In this document: positions 43,900 through 55,800 of the stretch, in pieces | How positions within the stretch are numbered: position 1 is the first letter of the stretch | Layout: every line of letters begins with the position of its first letter | Assembly: GCA_963971225.1 (NCBI GenBank) | Contig: OZ020269.1 | Location: forward strand, 12,362,701-12,426,700 | DNA: 64,000 bases | Origin: Melieria omissa | Lineage: Eukaryota; Arthropoda; Insecta; Diptera; Ulidiidae | Direction of reading: 5' to 3' | Made by a program: the position numbers and the translations under genes | Notes under the pieces: generated by a model | What the model was told of the DNA's origin: nothing | What the model saw: only the letters and a program-made list of their open reading frames with translations | The model's database searches: none

Positions 43900-46040
43900 C
43901 TTAGAATTGGAGTCTGTTGGGGTCGTAATGAAAGATTCGAATTTTGTCATAAAACATTGAATATTAAAACATATAATAAATAATAATTTTCTAGTATTTG
44001 GATCTGCGTCACATTGCGTCATAAAACCACGTATATAACTAAATAAATGATCTCTAAAGTTATGAACAAATCCAAATTTTTATATTATTTGAGTCTGTTT
44101 GGACCGTTACAAAAATGGAAATTCAACACTAAATAAAATAAAACCTCAAATATAATCACATAGAATCATAAATTCCAATTTTTTGAGTCTGTTTGGGCCA
44201 TTACAACTAACAAAAGTGCCTTAAAACTTCAAATATAACTAGAAAGATGATATCTTAAGTAATATAAAAATCATAGAATAAAACAAAGAATATTAAAAAT
44301 AATAATTTCCTATTATTTGAGTCTGTTTGGGTCGTAGCAAGTAATGAAAACTCAACATTGCATCATAAAACCTCGTGTAAAACAAAATATATGGTCTCTA
44401 AATTTATGTAAAAATTCAAATTTTTATATTATTTGAGTCCGTTTGGGCTGTTACAAAAATGGAAATTCAACACTATGCCATAAAACTTCAAATATAATCA
44501 CATAGATGGTTTCTTAAATTATGCAAAAAACCATAAATTCGTATTTTTTTAGTCTGTTTGGGCCGTAACAAGTAAGACAAATTCGACACTGCACCATAAA
44601 ACTTCAAATACAACTAAAAAGATGGTCTCTAAAATTATTGGGTTGGGGAAAAAGTATTGAGCTTTTTTTTCTTTCACTTGACTTTTAAGTGTAATAACTT
44701 TGCAACGGTTAGCCACATCTAGAAACTTCAGAAACAATCAGCCGAATAATTGCGAAATTTTATTGAGATTTGAGCGTCGAGTTAAAAGTTATTATAAAGC
44801 AATATGAGTGAAATTTCGGAAAATAAATACGTTACATTTTAAAATTTTACTACGACGAAGGGAAGAATGCGACTCAGGCGCGTGAAAAGATTTGTGCTGT
44901 TTATGGTGAAGATACTCTATCTCAATCAACTGCCAGGAAATGGTTTGCTCGCTTTCGATCTGAAAATTTGGAAGTGAAAGATGCTCCTCGTTCTGGTCGA
45001 CTTATCACCGAAAAAGTTTGTGAAATTCTGGCTAAGGTTCAAGAAGACCGTCATGTAAGCAGTCATGACATCGCTAAGGAACTGAAGATCGACCACCAAA
45101 CCGTTTTAAACCACTTGAGAATCTCGATGTTTGGATGCCTCATGAATGAAGTGAAAAAAAATGTTTCCATTTGCGATTCACTCTTGAAACGAAACGAAAT
45201 CAAGCCATTTTTGAAATCTGTGGTAACAGGTGATGAAAAGTGGATCACATACAATAATGTTGTTCGAAAACGATCTTGATGCAAAAAGGTCCTAAAACGG
45301 TCTCAAAACCAGGGTTGACGACAAGGAAGGTGATGCTGAGCGTTTGGTGGGACTACAAGGGAGTTACGAGCTACTACCGCCTGCCCAAACGATTGATTCC
45401 AACTTCTACTGCCAGCAATTAATGCGGTTGAAGCCAGAAATTGGAAAAAAGAGGCCGGAATTGATCAACAGGAAAGGTGTTGTGTTTCATCACTACAACG
45501 CTAAACCACACACATCTTTGTTGACCCGCCAAAACTAAAGGTCTTTGGCTTTTGGTTTTAATGCATCCACCGTATACTCCAGACATTGCACCCTCAGATA
45601 ACCATTTGTTCAACACGCTCTTGCTGGAAAAAATTAGTTTCAAAAGAGGACTGCGGAAGACATTTGGACCAGTTTTTCAAGGATCCACACCCGGAATTTT
45701 ACAACAAGGGAATAAAGCTCTGGCCGAAAAATGGCAAAAGGTTGTCGAAAAGAATGGACAATACTAGGAGTAATAGAATGTTTTTTTAATTAAAAAGAAA
45801 TACTTTTTCTTCAACCCAATATGTAATAATTATAAATTTTAAAATTTTATATATTATTTGAGTCTGTTTCACTGTTCACTGTTTTACACTGTGTCACAAA
45901 ACCTAAAATTTAGACTGTCTTATGTTATGAAAAACTTTCCTAAGTCTCCAAAGATACCTTTGCGCCATTCAACCAAAAATTCTTAAAACCTCAAATATTA
46001 CCAAAAATAAACTCTTTAAAGTTGTATTAGAGCCTGATCT
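43900..46040. repeat. tandem array, about 120-bp unit, interrupted by a mariner
   Basis: The motif TTTGAGTCYGTTTGGG(C/T)CG, followed by TTACAA...AATTCAACACT...ATAAAACYTC and ATATAA, recurs near 43910, 44090, 44195, 44320, 44435 and 44552. It recurs again at about 45857 after the mariner. Units are diverged. The mariner at 44638-45819 is inserted into the array. Confidence 0.75.
44638..45819 (+). mobile_element. mariner element, nearly full length but dead, 1.18 kb
   Basis: Inverted ends TTGGGTTGRRGAAAAAGTAT are flanked by TA (44636-44637 and 45820-45821). The plus strand carries a transposase in pieces. After an ATG at 44804 and an early stop come YYDEGKNATQAREKIC, then ARKWFARF and the second helix-turn-helix (DHQTVLNHL). 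Next come VTGDEKWI (first catalytic D), FHHYNAKPH, and PPYTPDIAPSD (third D). The second catalytic D is Tyr (HYNAKPH instead of HDNAKPH), and there are at least two frameshifts. It cannot be active. Confidence 0.9.
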
Positions 46041-47817
46041 AATGGTCAGAGCTGAGACCATTTGACATGGATTTTTATAGGTTTTGTTATTCAATGAATC
46101 AACATTTGTTGTTCTTTCTTTGTTGAAACAATGAGCCAAACACAGTACTAAGACTTTATTGTTTTTTTATCAGCCAAATCCACTTAAACTTGAACTATTT
46201 CAAAACTTAAACTATTAAAACTAAACAAAACTATTAAAACTACAAAACAAATTCTATAAAAATCCTGCAAATATTTAATTGTTTCGCCTCAAACTTTTCT
46301 CATGCCTCCGATGCCATTGAGTTCGCCCCGTAATGAGAAAGTGGCGCCAATCATATTCCAGTACTTTAGCGTTTGAACGTTTTTCTATATGTTTCCTATG
46401 TAGGTATGTATGTTGTTATGTATGTACTACAATAATTATGATCTTCAATTTCGCTTATGCGTTACAAATTTCAGTGATTTAATTTTAGGTTTCTTTTTGT
46501 TTGTGTTAAATTTTTCAATTAGTTTTTTCATTTCCATTTTTTTACTAACTACCCCTCGCGCAATGAGTCCTAATGTACGAGGAGCAGTTTTGTGCCTTGG
46601 ACAAATATTATGTAAATGTTGCAGCTGCTTGCTGTTGTTATTGTTTTATATATCAATATATTCTTTTTTCATTTTTTATGAATCTAATTTTCGACCAATT
46701 TTTATGCTTGTTTTCGCGTGTGTGTGTGTGTGTCTGTGTGAGTGATGTGTGTTTCTGTTTGTGTGGGTGTGAATGTTTTTGCCATTGGCAGTTTGTCATA
46801 CAGATTGTTGTTGTTGTTGATTAGTTTACTGTTTCAAGTCATGCAGCAATGCCAAATAGCAGTTGTTATTGTTGTTGTTTCTGCAATTATTATTAGGTTC
46901 TCACAGTATGCTAAACTTTAATTCATTTATTTCTATTACTTTATTATTTTTGCCATTTCATTCTAACCACAAAACATGTGTATATGTGTGTGTGTGTGTA
47001 TGTGAGTGTGTCTGCTTGGCGTTTTCCGTTTGGCATTTTGGTTTGTTTTTGCCTGAATTACAGCAATTGTTCTGGTTGTTTTACTATTGTGCCTCATTTT
47101 GCATGAATTTATATGAGAATTGTTTTGTCATTTTGAGCCGGTTTCATTTGTTGATATTTGTTGTTGTTGTGCATGAAGAATGTTTGTTTGTTGATGAAAA
47201 TCAAGAAACCAAAACGAATGCCTCAATGCGCCTTTCATATTGTTCTAATTTATAGTAAGGAAAAAAGCTTATAATGGCAGTGTGTTTTTTTGTCTTTTGG
47301 GGAATTTGTTTCTCTCTCTCTCGACAACTTGTTCGATTTACTCCTTTGTTATCAATTGCTAAAAACAATTTCACTACGGGGACAAAAGTGTTACATAACG
47401 TTTTGCTCTCTCATGCGTTCATTTTACGTTTTTTTAGGTTTTATGTTGTTTTCACTTGACTTTGGTTTTAGCCACAACAGTCAACATTGGTTTTTTTTAT
47501 TAATTACTTAATACGTTGTTATTGTATTCTACTAATTCTGATATTTATAAATTATGCGTGTTTTGTTGTTGTTATTGTTATTGTATTCTCCTTTTATTAT
47601 TAATACTATGGCAGTTTTATCAAAACTTTTTTTTTCATCAATTATTGTTATTGTTTTAGTACATAAATTAAGGGACAATCACTTTGAATAGAATGAATGA
47701 AAGAGAAACTTTGAATTTTAACTAAAATAAAAAGTCATAGATGATTACTTGAACAGCTTGAACAATTTTACTTGTGAAGGCATAATAAAGCGTAGAAAAC
47801 AACTAAGGTTTCAGTAC
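46041..47817. other. T/G-rich simple-sequence intergenic DNA
   Basis: Repeated TTG runs and (GT)n tracts at about 46716-46735 and 46981-47000, with no recognised gene. Open frames here are Cys/Phe/Leu/Val-rich artefacts of the base composition. Confidence 0.55.
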
Positions 47818-48520
47818 AAAAGTATACAAAAATTTTAAGTTCAAAAGTAAACACGCACTTTCCAATTGCATCGGCGTAGTTCAGTTGTTCTGTTGGCTTT
47901 TCTTTATATGAAATTTTAAAAGGTGTATGCGAATTAGTTGTTTACAAAGTGGACAGATTTTAGAGTCATTCTTAACAATAAAAACTATTATTTTTTTAAA
48001 TTAATCTGATGTCTTTGCAGCAACTTGGAAACCTAAAAAAAATATTGTTAAACTCAAAAATGCGAATTTTTGTAAACCAAAATTTTAAGTTTAAAAGTAA
48101 ACACACACTTTCCAATTGCATCGGCGTTGTTCAGTTGTTCTGTTGGCTTTTCTTTATATGAAAATTTTAAAAGGTGTATGCGAATTAGTTGTTTGGATTT
48201 GGTGTCCTTCTTAACAATAAAAACTATTAATTTTTTAAATTAAATAATTAATTAATTACTTGGAAACTTGGAAACCAAAAAAAAATATTGTTAAACTCAA
48301 AAATGATAAATTTTTGTAAACCAAAATTTTAAGTACAAAAGTTCAGTTGTTCCACTAACTTTTCTTTATATGAAATTTTAAAAGGTCTATGCGAATTAGT
48401 TGTTTACAAAGTGGACAGAGTTTAGAGTCCTTCTTAACAGTAAAAACAATCAATTTTTTAAATTAATCTGATGTCTTTGCAGCAACTTGAAACTTAAAAA
48501 AAAATTTAAAAAATATATAA
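47818..48520. repeat. tandem repeat, about 245 bp x 3
   Basis: Units begin near 47818, 48073 and 48320 and share AATTTTAAGT, TTCAGTTGTTC, TTTCTTTATATGAAA, GCGAATTAGTTGTTT and CTTCTTAACARTAAAAAC. The first two are close to identical over long stretches; the third has an internal deletion near its start. Confidence 0.85.
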
Positions 48521-48640
48521 AAATCTCAAAAATGAGAAGTTATTGTATATTCCAAATTTAAGATTGTAATGATTAATTTTGAATTGATTTCTGAACCAAT
48601 ATTTAACTTATTTGACAAAACCACTCTTAAAGAATGAAAT

Positions 48641-49419
48641 GAGCGGAAGTCTGTGCTATCAATCAGTATGCCAGAGAAATTCTAAACCTTCACCCTCATC
48701 GGAAAAGCATTATGATAATGTCACATAGCCGCAATAAGAGCCTTGCATGCGTCGACATTTACCTCGAAGTTGGTATGGGAGACATCTAAGCTTCTCCAAC
48801 AACTGTCAACAGTGAATCGGATAATAATAAACTGGATTCCAGCACATTGCGGCTATGATGGCAATGAGGATGCAGACAGATTGGCAAGGAAGGGAGCTGT
48901 AAAGCGACCATTTGGACCCGAACCGGTCTTAGGTGTCAGCAAATCTCATTGCAAAGGTTGCATTAAGCAAGAATACTTGATCAAAGCAAATGCAAGATGG
49001 TCAAAATCAATTGGTGTGGAATGTACCAAAGCCTTTTCCCGCGATACTCAAACAGAAATGCAAAATTCTTCACACCGGAACTAAAACTCATGACAGGAGT
49101 AATCAGCGGACACTGTCTGCTAAACAAACATAAGATCCGTCTGAAATTAACAGACAGTGAAATATGTAGATTTTGCATGAAGGATGACGAGACTTCCATA
49201 CATCTGATCACTGAATGCCCGTCCTTAGTTCATGCAAGAAAGCAGGCACTAGGCAAGGAAATATTCCAGACTACTCATCTGTCTGAAATTGATCTCGCAA
49301 GAATCAAAAAGTTCTTTGAGAAAATAGGAGCAAATAGTCTCTTCCAGTACTGAACTCGGGCAAGGCACAATAGTTCAAAGTGGCATAGGTAGCCAATGTG
49401 TAGCCCCAACTAATCTTAA
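48641..49419 (+). mobile_element. 5'-truncated LINE with 16-bp target duplication
   Basis: TCTTAAAGAATGAAAT at 48625-48640 and 49420-49435 is a perfect duplication. The plus strand starts inside an RNase H domain (INWIPAHCGYDGNEDADRLARKG). It shifts frame near 49000-49080 and continues with the C-terminal motif (GVISGHCLLNKHKIRL, ICRFC, LITECPSL). The tail is TAATCTTAATCTT rather than TAACC, so this is a different LINE family from the one at 36156-37755. Confidence 0.88.
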
Positions 49420-49699
49420 TCTTAAAGAATGAAATCAAACAAAATCTATGATAACAACAAACATGTCATAAAATTAAGATAAATTCTGCAATAACACAAG
49501 TTTTGTAATGTTTCTTGTCTACTTACTAAACAAAAAAAGGTCAATCTTAAAGAAAGTTCAATCGAAAAGAATATTTTAAAACCAATTAATTGCAATCAAA
49601 ATGAAAGCCGCTCACTGCAAATTTTTCAATTTCTAATTTTCTTTCCAATTTGCTTCCTTTGAGTCTTGCAAAGATAATGTCATTACAAATATTTTGATA

Positions 49700-50290
49700 A
49701 AATCTCAAAGCTTAAAGTTTCTTATTAAAATCTTAAATCCAAAAATATAAAAAAGTTATTTACTAAAATCTCAAAGTAGAAAATTTCCTACCAAAATCTC
49801 AAATATGTTTCAAAAAGTATAAAAAAGTTATTTACTAAAAATAGAAAAATCCCTAAAATCTTAAATCTGAATAAAAAAATATAAAAAAGTTGTTTACCAA
49901 AATCTCAAAGTAGAAAGTTTTCTACTAAAATCTCAAATCTAACTCAAAAAATATAAAAAAGTTATTTGCTAAAAGAAGAAATTTTCCTACAAAAATATAA
50001 AATCTAAATCAAAAAATATAAAAAGTTATTTACTAAAATCTCAAAGTAGAAAATTTCCTACCAAAATCTTAAATCTGAATCAAAAAATATAAAAAAGGTG
50101 TTTACTAAAATCTCAAAGCAGAATGTTTCCAACCAAAATCTCAAATCTAAATCAAAAACTATAAAAAAGTTCTTAACTAAAAGTAAAAAGTTTTCTACTA
50201 AAATGTCGAATCTTAATTAAAAAAATATATTTCTTAAAATCTCAAAGTGGAAAATTTTCAATTTAAATCTCAAACTATACTAAAAATTAT
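49700..50290. repeat. A-rich minisatellite, about 65-75 bp x 8
   Basis: The unit is AAAATCTCAAAGTAGAAA, then TTTCCTACCAAAATCTCAAATC, then AAAAATATAAAAAAGTTATTTACT. It recurs across the interval with variable deletions. No coding capacity. Confidence 0.85.
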
Positions 50291-52877
50291 AAAATCAAAT
50301 TCACTGACAAAGCTTGCAGTGATGCACGAAAGCAGGGTTTATGAGTTCAAACCCGTAAAACTTTGTTAGTTGGATGAATTGTGAGTGTAAAACATGGTTT
50401 CAAATGGCCTTGGGCTCAAAAGTAGTTTAGTGAACCTACCCATTTTTGTTTATGTTTATAATATAAGAAAAAAAATTTGTAAAAGAAAATAAATTTAAAA
50501 AAGCTTGCCAAAGTGTTTGATATAAGAAAAATGTGTTAAAATAAAACTGAATATTAAATTTTCATTCATGCCATTTTTCAGTACTCTTTTTCCAAGGAAC
50601 TAAACAAGAAAAAACTAAACAAGAAAAAATCTTTGCTTTTCCGCTTTAATGCCCTTTTTCCAATCAATTCAACAAAAAAAAATATGCCGAAAAATACAAA
50701 AATCCGACAAAATCCTTTCATGTAATTTTTTAATGCTCTTTCAGGTAAACTAAACAGGCTTAGTGTTCTTTAATATTGCATTCCGAATTTTCTTTAGGTG
50801 TGATTAGCTTAAAGCTTAGAGTACCAACGCTTCGGTCTAATCTGCTTTTTTCACTACTACACTGAACTCTTTGAAATTGTGTTCGTATTATTTGAAAAAG
50901 CCAGTAAATGTAAACGCCTTTTGAAAACATTTTCTGAAATTATTCTCAATCACTAAACAAGCTTTAAATGTTTTTATAGCAGCACATTGAATTTTGTTAT
51001 CTAAACTCTATAGCAGGTTTTAAAAGTTTTCTATGTTGTAATACGTTATTATTTATGAAACGCCATTATGCTTTTAGGTATTTTCTACAAGTATTACAAA
51101 CTCTATTTGAACACTTATGGAAGGGAAAATGTTTTACTTTTCTCCAAAAAACGAATATTAAAACGAAATTGCTATTGAACAATCAATTTCATGCATGAAA
51201 TTGCAGTGAAGAGATGTTCATTTACATTGTTTCGAATTTAAATCTCTCAGAACTGTTTACGAATTTTATCTAAACACTAACATGAACAGATATTGTTGAA
51301 ATTGGCAGCCTAGTTCTACAAATAACTAACGTGCCCACACATTCAGCTCAACGAAAGCGCCAATATGCGTCTTCGTTCAAACCAAACATGACATATTTAA
51401 AACACATAGAGATCCCCTTAATGCTTTGTCGCACATATTTATGAACACTTTGTTAGTGAACTTAGCAAAACTACAATCACGCATTGCATGCGAATTGCCT
51501 GCAATACTGTAAAAACGAAATTCCAACTAACCTGAGTTAACATGTACACAAAGTTTGGCTTAAAAAAGTACACACAGAGAAACTGCAAACAAATCACTTT
51601 TTAGATGTGTACTGTGGTAAATCAAATCGGCAAACAGACGAAAAAACTTACGCCTACCTACAACAGACCCGCATTTACCGTCTAAATACAGTTGACAAAT
51701 TATCATTATTGTAAGTTACAACAGTGGTTTTGCAAGGAGATTCTTATTTTCTTCATTTTGTGCTACTTAGACTTAACAGAAATTTTCAGTAAAATGTTTT
51801 ATAACCTTCACACTTGATTTGATTTGCCTCTCGCGCCTCGTCCTCGGCTTAGTCATTTTACTTTAGTTCATTTCTATAATAACAAATTGTTGCTGTTGTT
51901 GTTGTTGCTGTTAGTACGCATAGTAAGTGAGGGGGTGAGCGTGTGTATGTCACTAAATGCATCCTACTACCTAATGATGAGTGAGCAGAAGTGTTGTGGT
52001 TTTTGTTTTTGTTTCTCTTCGTATTGTTGATGAGTGTGTTTGCACTACTTTTTGCGTATTGTGCACATCGTTTCACTTGCCACTTGTTCACATAATCGTA
52101 ATCGTAATAATACATATTCTTCGTAATAATTACATAATTAATAGTTACAACAGGTTCGCCCGTCTCAACTCCACATACATATTTATATGCATAACATAAT
52201 AATAAATCACATTAGATTGCAGGTGTATGATAAAAAGTAACTGATTGTTTTCTCAAATAATTCCATTGGTTTACATTTTAGGTAAATGAGTTTTAACTAC
52301 AAGCCGTGCTTGGTGAGTTCTGAGCTGAACGCGTCCACGGGTCTTATGTGTATGTGTGTGAGTGAGTGTGTGTGTGTGTGAGTGAGTTTCCTTAACAAAC
52401 GAAAATCCACTGTCACAGCTGACTTGCCATAACATCTCATTCATGGTTTCTGTTTATTTGTTTATATTTTTATTTATTTTTTCATAGCCACATTTAGTGT
52501 CTGTCGTTTAGTCGCTATTGAGTTTTCCATTTGTTTTTCATTCATTTGTGTCATGTGTGTGTTTGTGTAGTTGTGTGTTGTTTTCAAAAATCTTACTGCA
52601 CGTTGCTTGTTGTCATTTCATTTACTTTGCTACGCTTTGCTGCTGCTCTCACTTCTCACACTGCTCTCGCTTCTTTTCTCAATTATTTTCTACAATGTTT
52701 ACCTTTTAATCTCATTTACTAAAATTGTTTCACTATGCTTTACTTATTTGTTACATTGGTTTTCTGTTTTCTGTTTTGTCTGTATTTTTCATGTTTAATT
52801 TTTTGGTTTCTGCTTCACTGCGCACTTTCTCACTTATTTGTTTTAAATTGTTTTATTAGATTTAATTAATTGCATTT
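50291..52877. other. 3' flank of the Drep2-like gene; simple-sequence DNA
   Basis: On the minus strand an AATAAA (52857-52852) lies only about 20 nt after the stop codon, which would give a very short 3' untranslated region. Further AATAAA-type matches occur downstream, so a longer one is likely. GT-rich tracts lie at 52345-52382. Otherwise nothing is supported. Confidence 0.45.
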
Positions 52878-55800
52878 CTATATTCTATCCTCCTCGTCCT
52901 CCTCCTCCACCTCCTCGCCGTTCTCCTCGACCTCCTCCTTGTAGCCGGGGTGCTCGGATATGGCGTAGTAGTTTCCGTTGTAGATCACGCCCAGCTCGCG
53001 CAGCGCGTCGCCTCGTATTGTCGCCTTTATCGTCCAATTGTAGCAATCGTCCGACTCCGACTCCCGATCCAGCCGCTCCACGTCCAGTATCTTCGAGTTG
53101 AGGCGCTCCAGTATGATGCCGATGTCCTTGATGCTCAGATGGCGCTTCTGGTCCACGGACAGCTGATCGATCAGCAGCAGGAATTTCTCGGTCGTCGTCT
53201 TGTCGTCCTCCATGACGGTGTTCTCCGTCTCGCTCTCGGAGCTGTCGCGCTCCGGCGCTATGTCCAGGAAGCGCACGTGCCCCTTCACGCCCGACGAGCG
53301 CCGCTGCATGCTGCCGCCCATCATAGGATCCACAACCGATGACATGGAGAGCGTTGCCTGCTGCTGCGGCTGCGGACTCGTGCTGCCGTCCTGTATGGGC
53401 GACGTGGCCACGCTCTTGTGCACCGCAATCTTGCGGCCCTCCTCGTGCAGCGCACAACAGTGGAAATCGCATTCCGTGGTGCTGGGGCTGCCCGCGCGGC
53501 TGGGCGTGTGCGCGTGGTGCGCACACTCGGGCGTGTGCACGTGCACCGCACCCACAGCACTGTCAAAGGAACCACCCTGCTTCGAGAGTCGCCTGCTGCT
53601 GCCCGGTATTACCACGCCCGGCGGCAGCACCACTCCGCCCGGATGGTATATGCTCGCCGGCCCCTCATCGCTGATGACGGTTATTTGGGGGCTGGCGTAG
53701 CGCTGCTGCGACGATTGTGACGACACCGATTTGTTGTCCAGCGAACTTTGCGCCGACAGGCCTTTCTTCGATGGTGAGTACTTATCCGATGACATGAGTC
53801 CGTTGCTGCCACTGGCGCCGCTACTGCTCGCGCCCATCCCACTGCCGCCGCCGCCACCACCCCCGCCGCCTCCGCCTCCGCCCTGACGCTGATCCCAGTG
53901 CAGGACCACCGTGACTCGACCCTTGTTATCCATAATCTTCCAAGATGGCGTCTCATCGTGTAGTTCAAGCGCATGAATCGTCTCACAGACGATCTTCGGT
54001 ATAGCTGATATCGCTGCAAAACCAAGTAACAATAAAGTCAAACAATGGACGGACAATTTAATGACAATGACAACCTACCAGCTTTTATTACATCAACGCC
54101 AGTTGGATACCAGCGTTCTCCCTGCCTTAACAATAGTAGCACCGTGTTATTAGCCAATGTACGAAAATATTCGCCATCCTCGATTTGGGTTCCATCGCAC
54201 TCCAGAACAACACGCACCGGTTCTGAGGCTGGAACCCCCAATTTATCCTTTCCTGTTTATGACATTCAAAGTTGATGTATTTTATACGAGTTTAATGAAT
54301 AGTTTTTTTGTAACTTACCTCTTACTAATAGTTCCTCAAATGTTCCAACAACTACGCCTTTGCGCACATTTCGCCAACTATCCCAAATTTTAAGGGGTCT
54401 CTTGCCACGAGACTCCTGCAATAAGAACAAAATTAAAAAGAAATGTTTAGTTGAATTCAGTGTTCAAAATTAATAAAGATGCAATTTTGTTCAAATATAA
54501 GCAGAAAGTTCAACATATCAGTTATCAAGTTGCAAATGCTTAGAAATTGTAGAAATTGTTAGGTTAGGTTATTATAAAACTTAAATTTCGCCTCGATGAC
54601 AAAGGTGCGACATTTTATTGTGAGGAACATTTAACACTTTTTTTTTTAGATTTTTAAAAGTAACGTAAACCCAGAATTGAGACTGTCAGGCTTATATGAG
54701 CTAAATTACTGAAAACATTTGTTTGAAAAGTACAAAAACTGTCTAAAATGTAAAATTTATAAATGCATTATAATTCCAAGATTCCATTAGAGGGTTACAT
54801 AAAATAATGGAATCGGAAATCTTTTGAATTTATCACCATTTGAAATATTTAGTGAGACTGTGAGACTCACTTCTGAGAATGAAGGTTGCGACAGGTTGCG
54901 AAGGCAACTGTCGTTTCTTCCTGAAAACTATGAGTAACTAAAGTATCCAACAATTCACAGTCGTTTCTTCCTGAAAACTATGAGTAACTAAAGTATCCAA
55001 CAATTCACAGTAAAATCTTGCACACAGCATTGATTGTTGCTGTATAATACATATAAAAATATGTATAGAAATGCTTGCGATACATTAGTAAAGAGTTTAG
55101 TGTCAAACGATCGATTCATCCAACTGCATAAACTTTCTAGTATCTACCATAAAACTTTTTAATCTCTAACCCCAAATCAGTTGCCTAACTACGATTTTAC
55201 AAATTTCTGGTCTATCTTCATCGACAAATGCCGTTTAAGTTGTCTGAGTGCACACACTGCACGCAACTATTAAAGTACATTCAGAAAGGATTACAGATTC
55301 TGGAAGATGATAAGAAAAGTGGTTGCACACAGCCTGCACAACATTAACCAAACAATGGCACAACGATAGTAAAATACCAGAGCCATACAATACACACTGT
55401 GCTGGCAACAATTGCACAAAATTGCTTGCACTGTGCGCTTGACAGCAGCGAAATGAAAATTACCCCCCAATAACAGCGCTGACAACAGCAATGGCAATGG
55501 AATGAGCGGCATCAGCTGTTGGCAGCATTCCATGCCATGTTATCAGCGCAGCGTCGCTGTTAATGTTCGTCGACTGTTACAGCGCAGCGCAGCAGAGAGC
55601 AGCAACGACTGGCGCTGTTGCGGCGGAAGCTGTTGCGTGCTGCTGCTTCAAAGAGAGATAACAGCGAGATAATAACTGCACTTACTACAACAATAAGCAG
55701 CACAAAAATCTGTATGTATGTATGTACATAATGCGCAACATAAAAACAACAACAGGCGGATATGTACAACAGCAGCTATGGGCTGTTAATGTGTGTGCGT

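Noticed and set aside
47818..50290. CRISPR array (regular repeats)
   Set aside because: Repeats are diverged, contiguous and without spacers; the DNA is eukaryotic.
53200..53720. Plus-strand open frames of 100-166 codons opposite the last Drep2-like exon
   Set aside because: They are shadows of a GC-rich coding exon on the other strand, which has CIDE-family similarity and correct splice sites.
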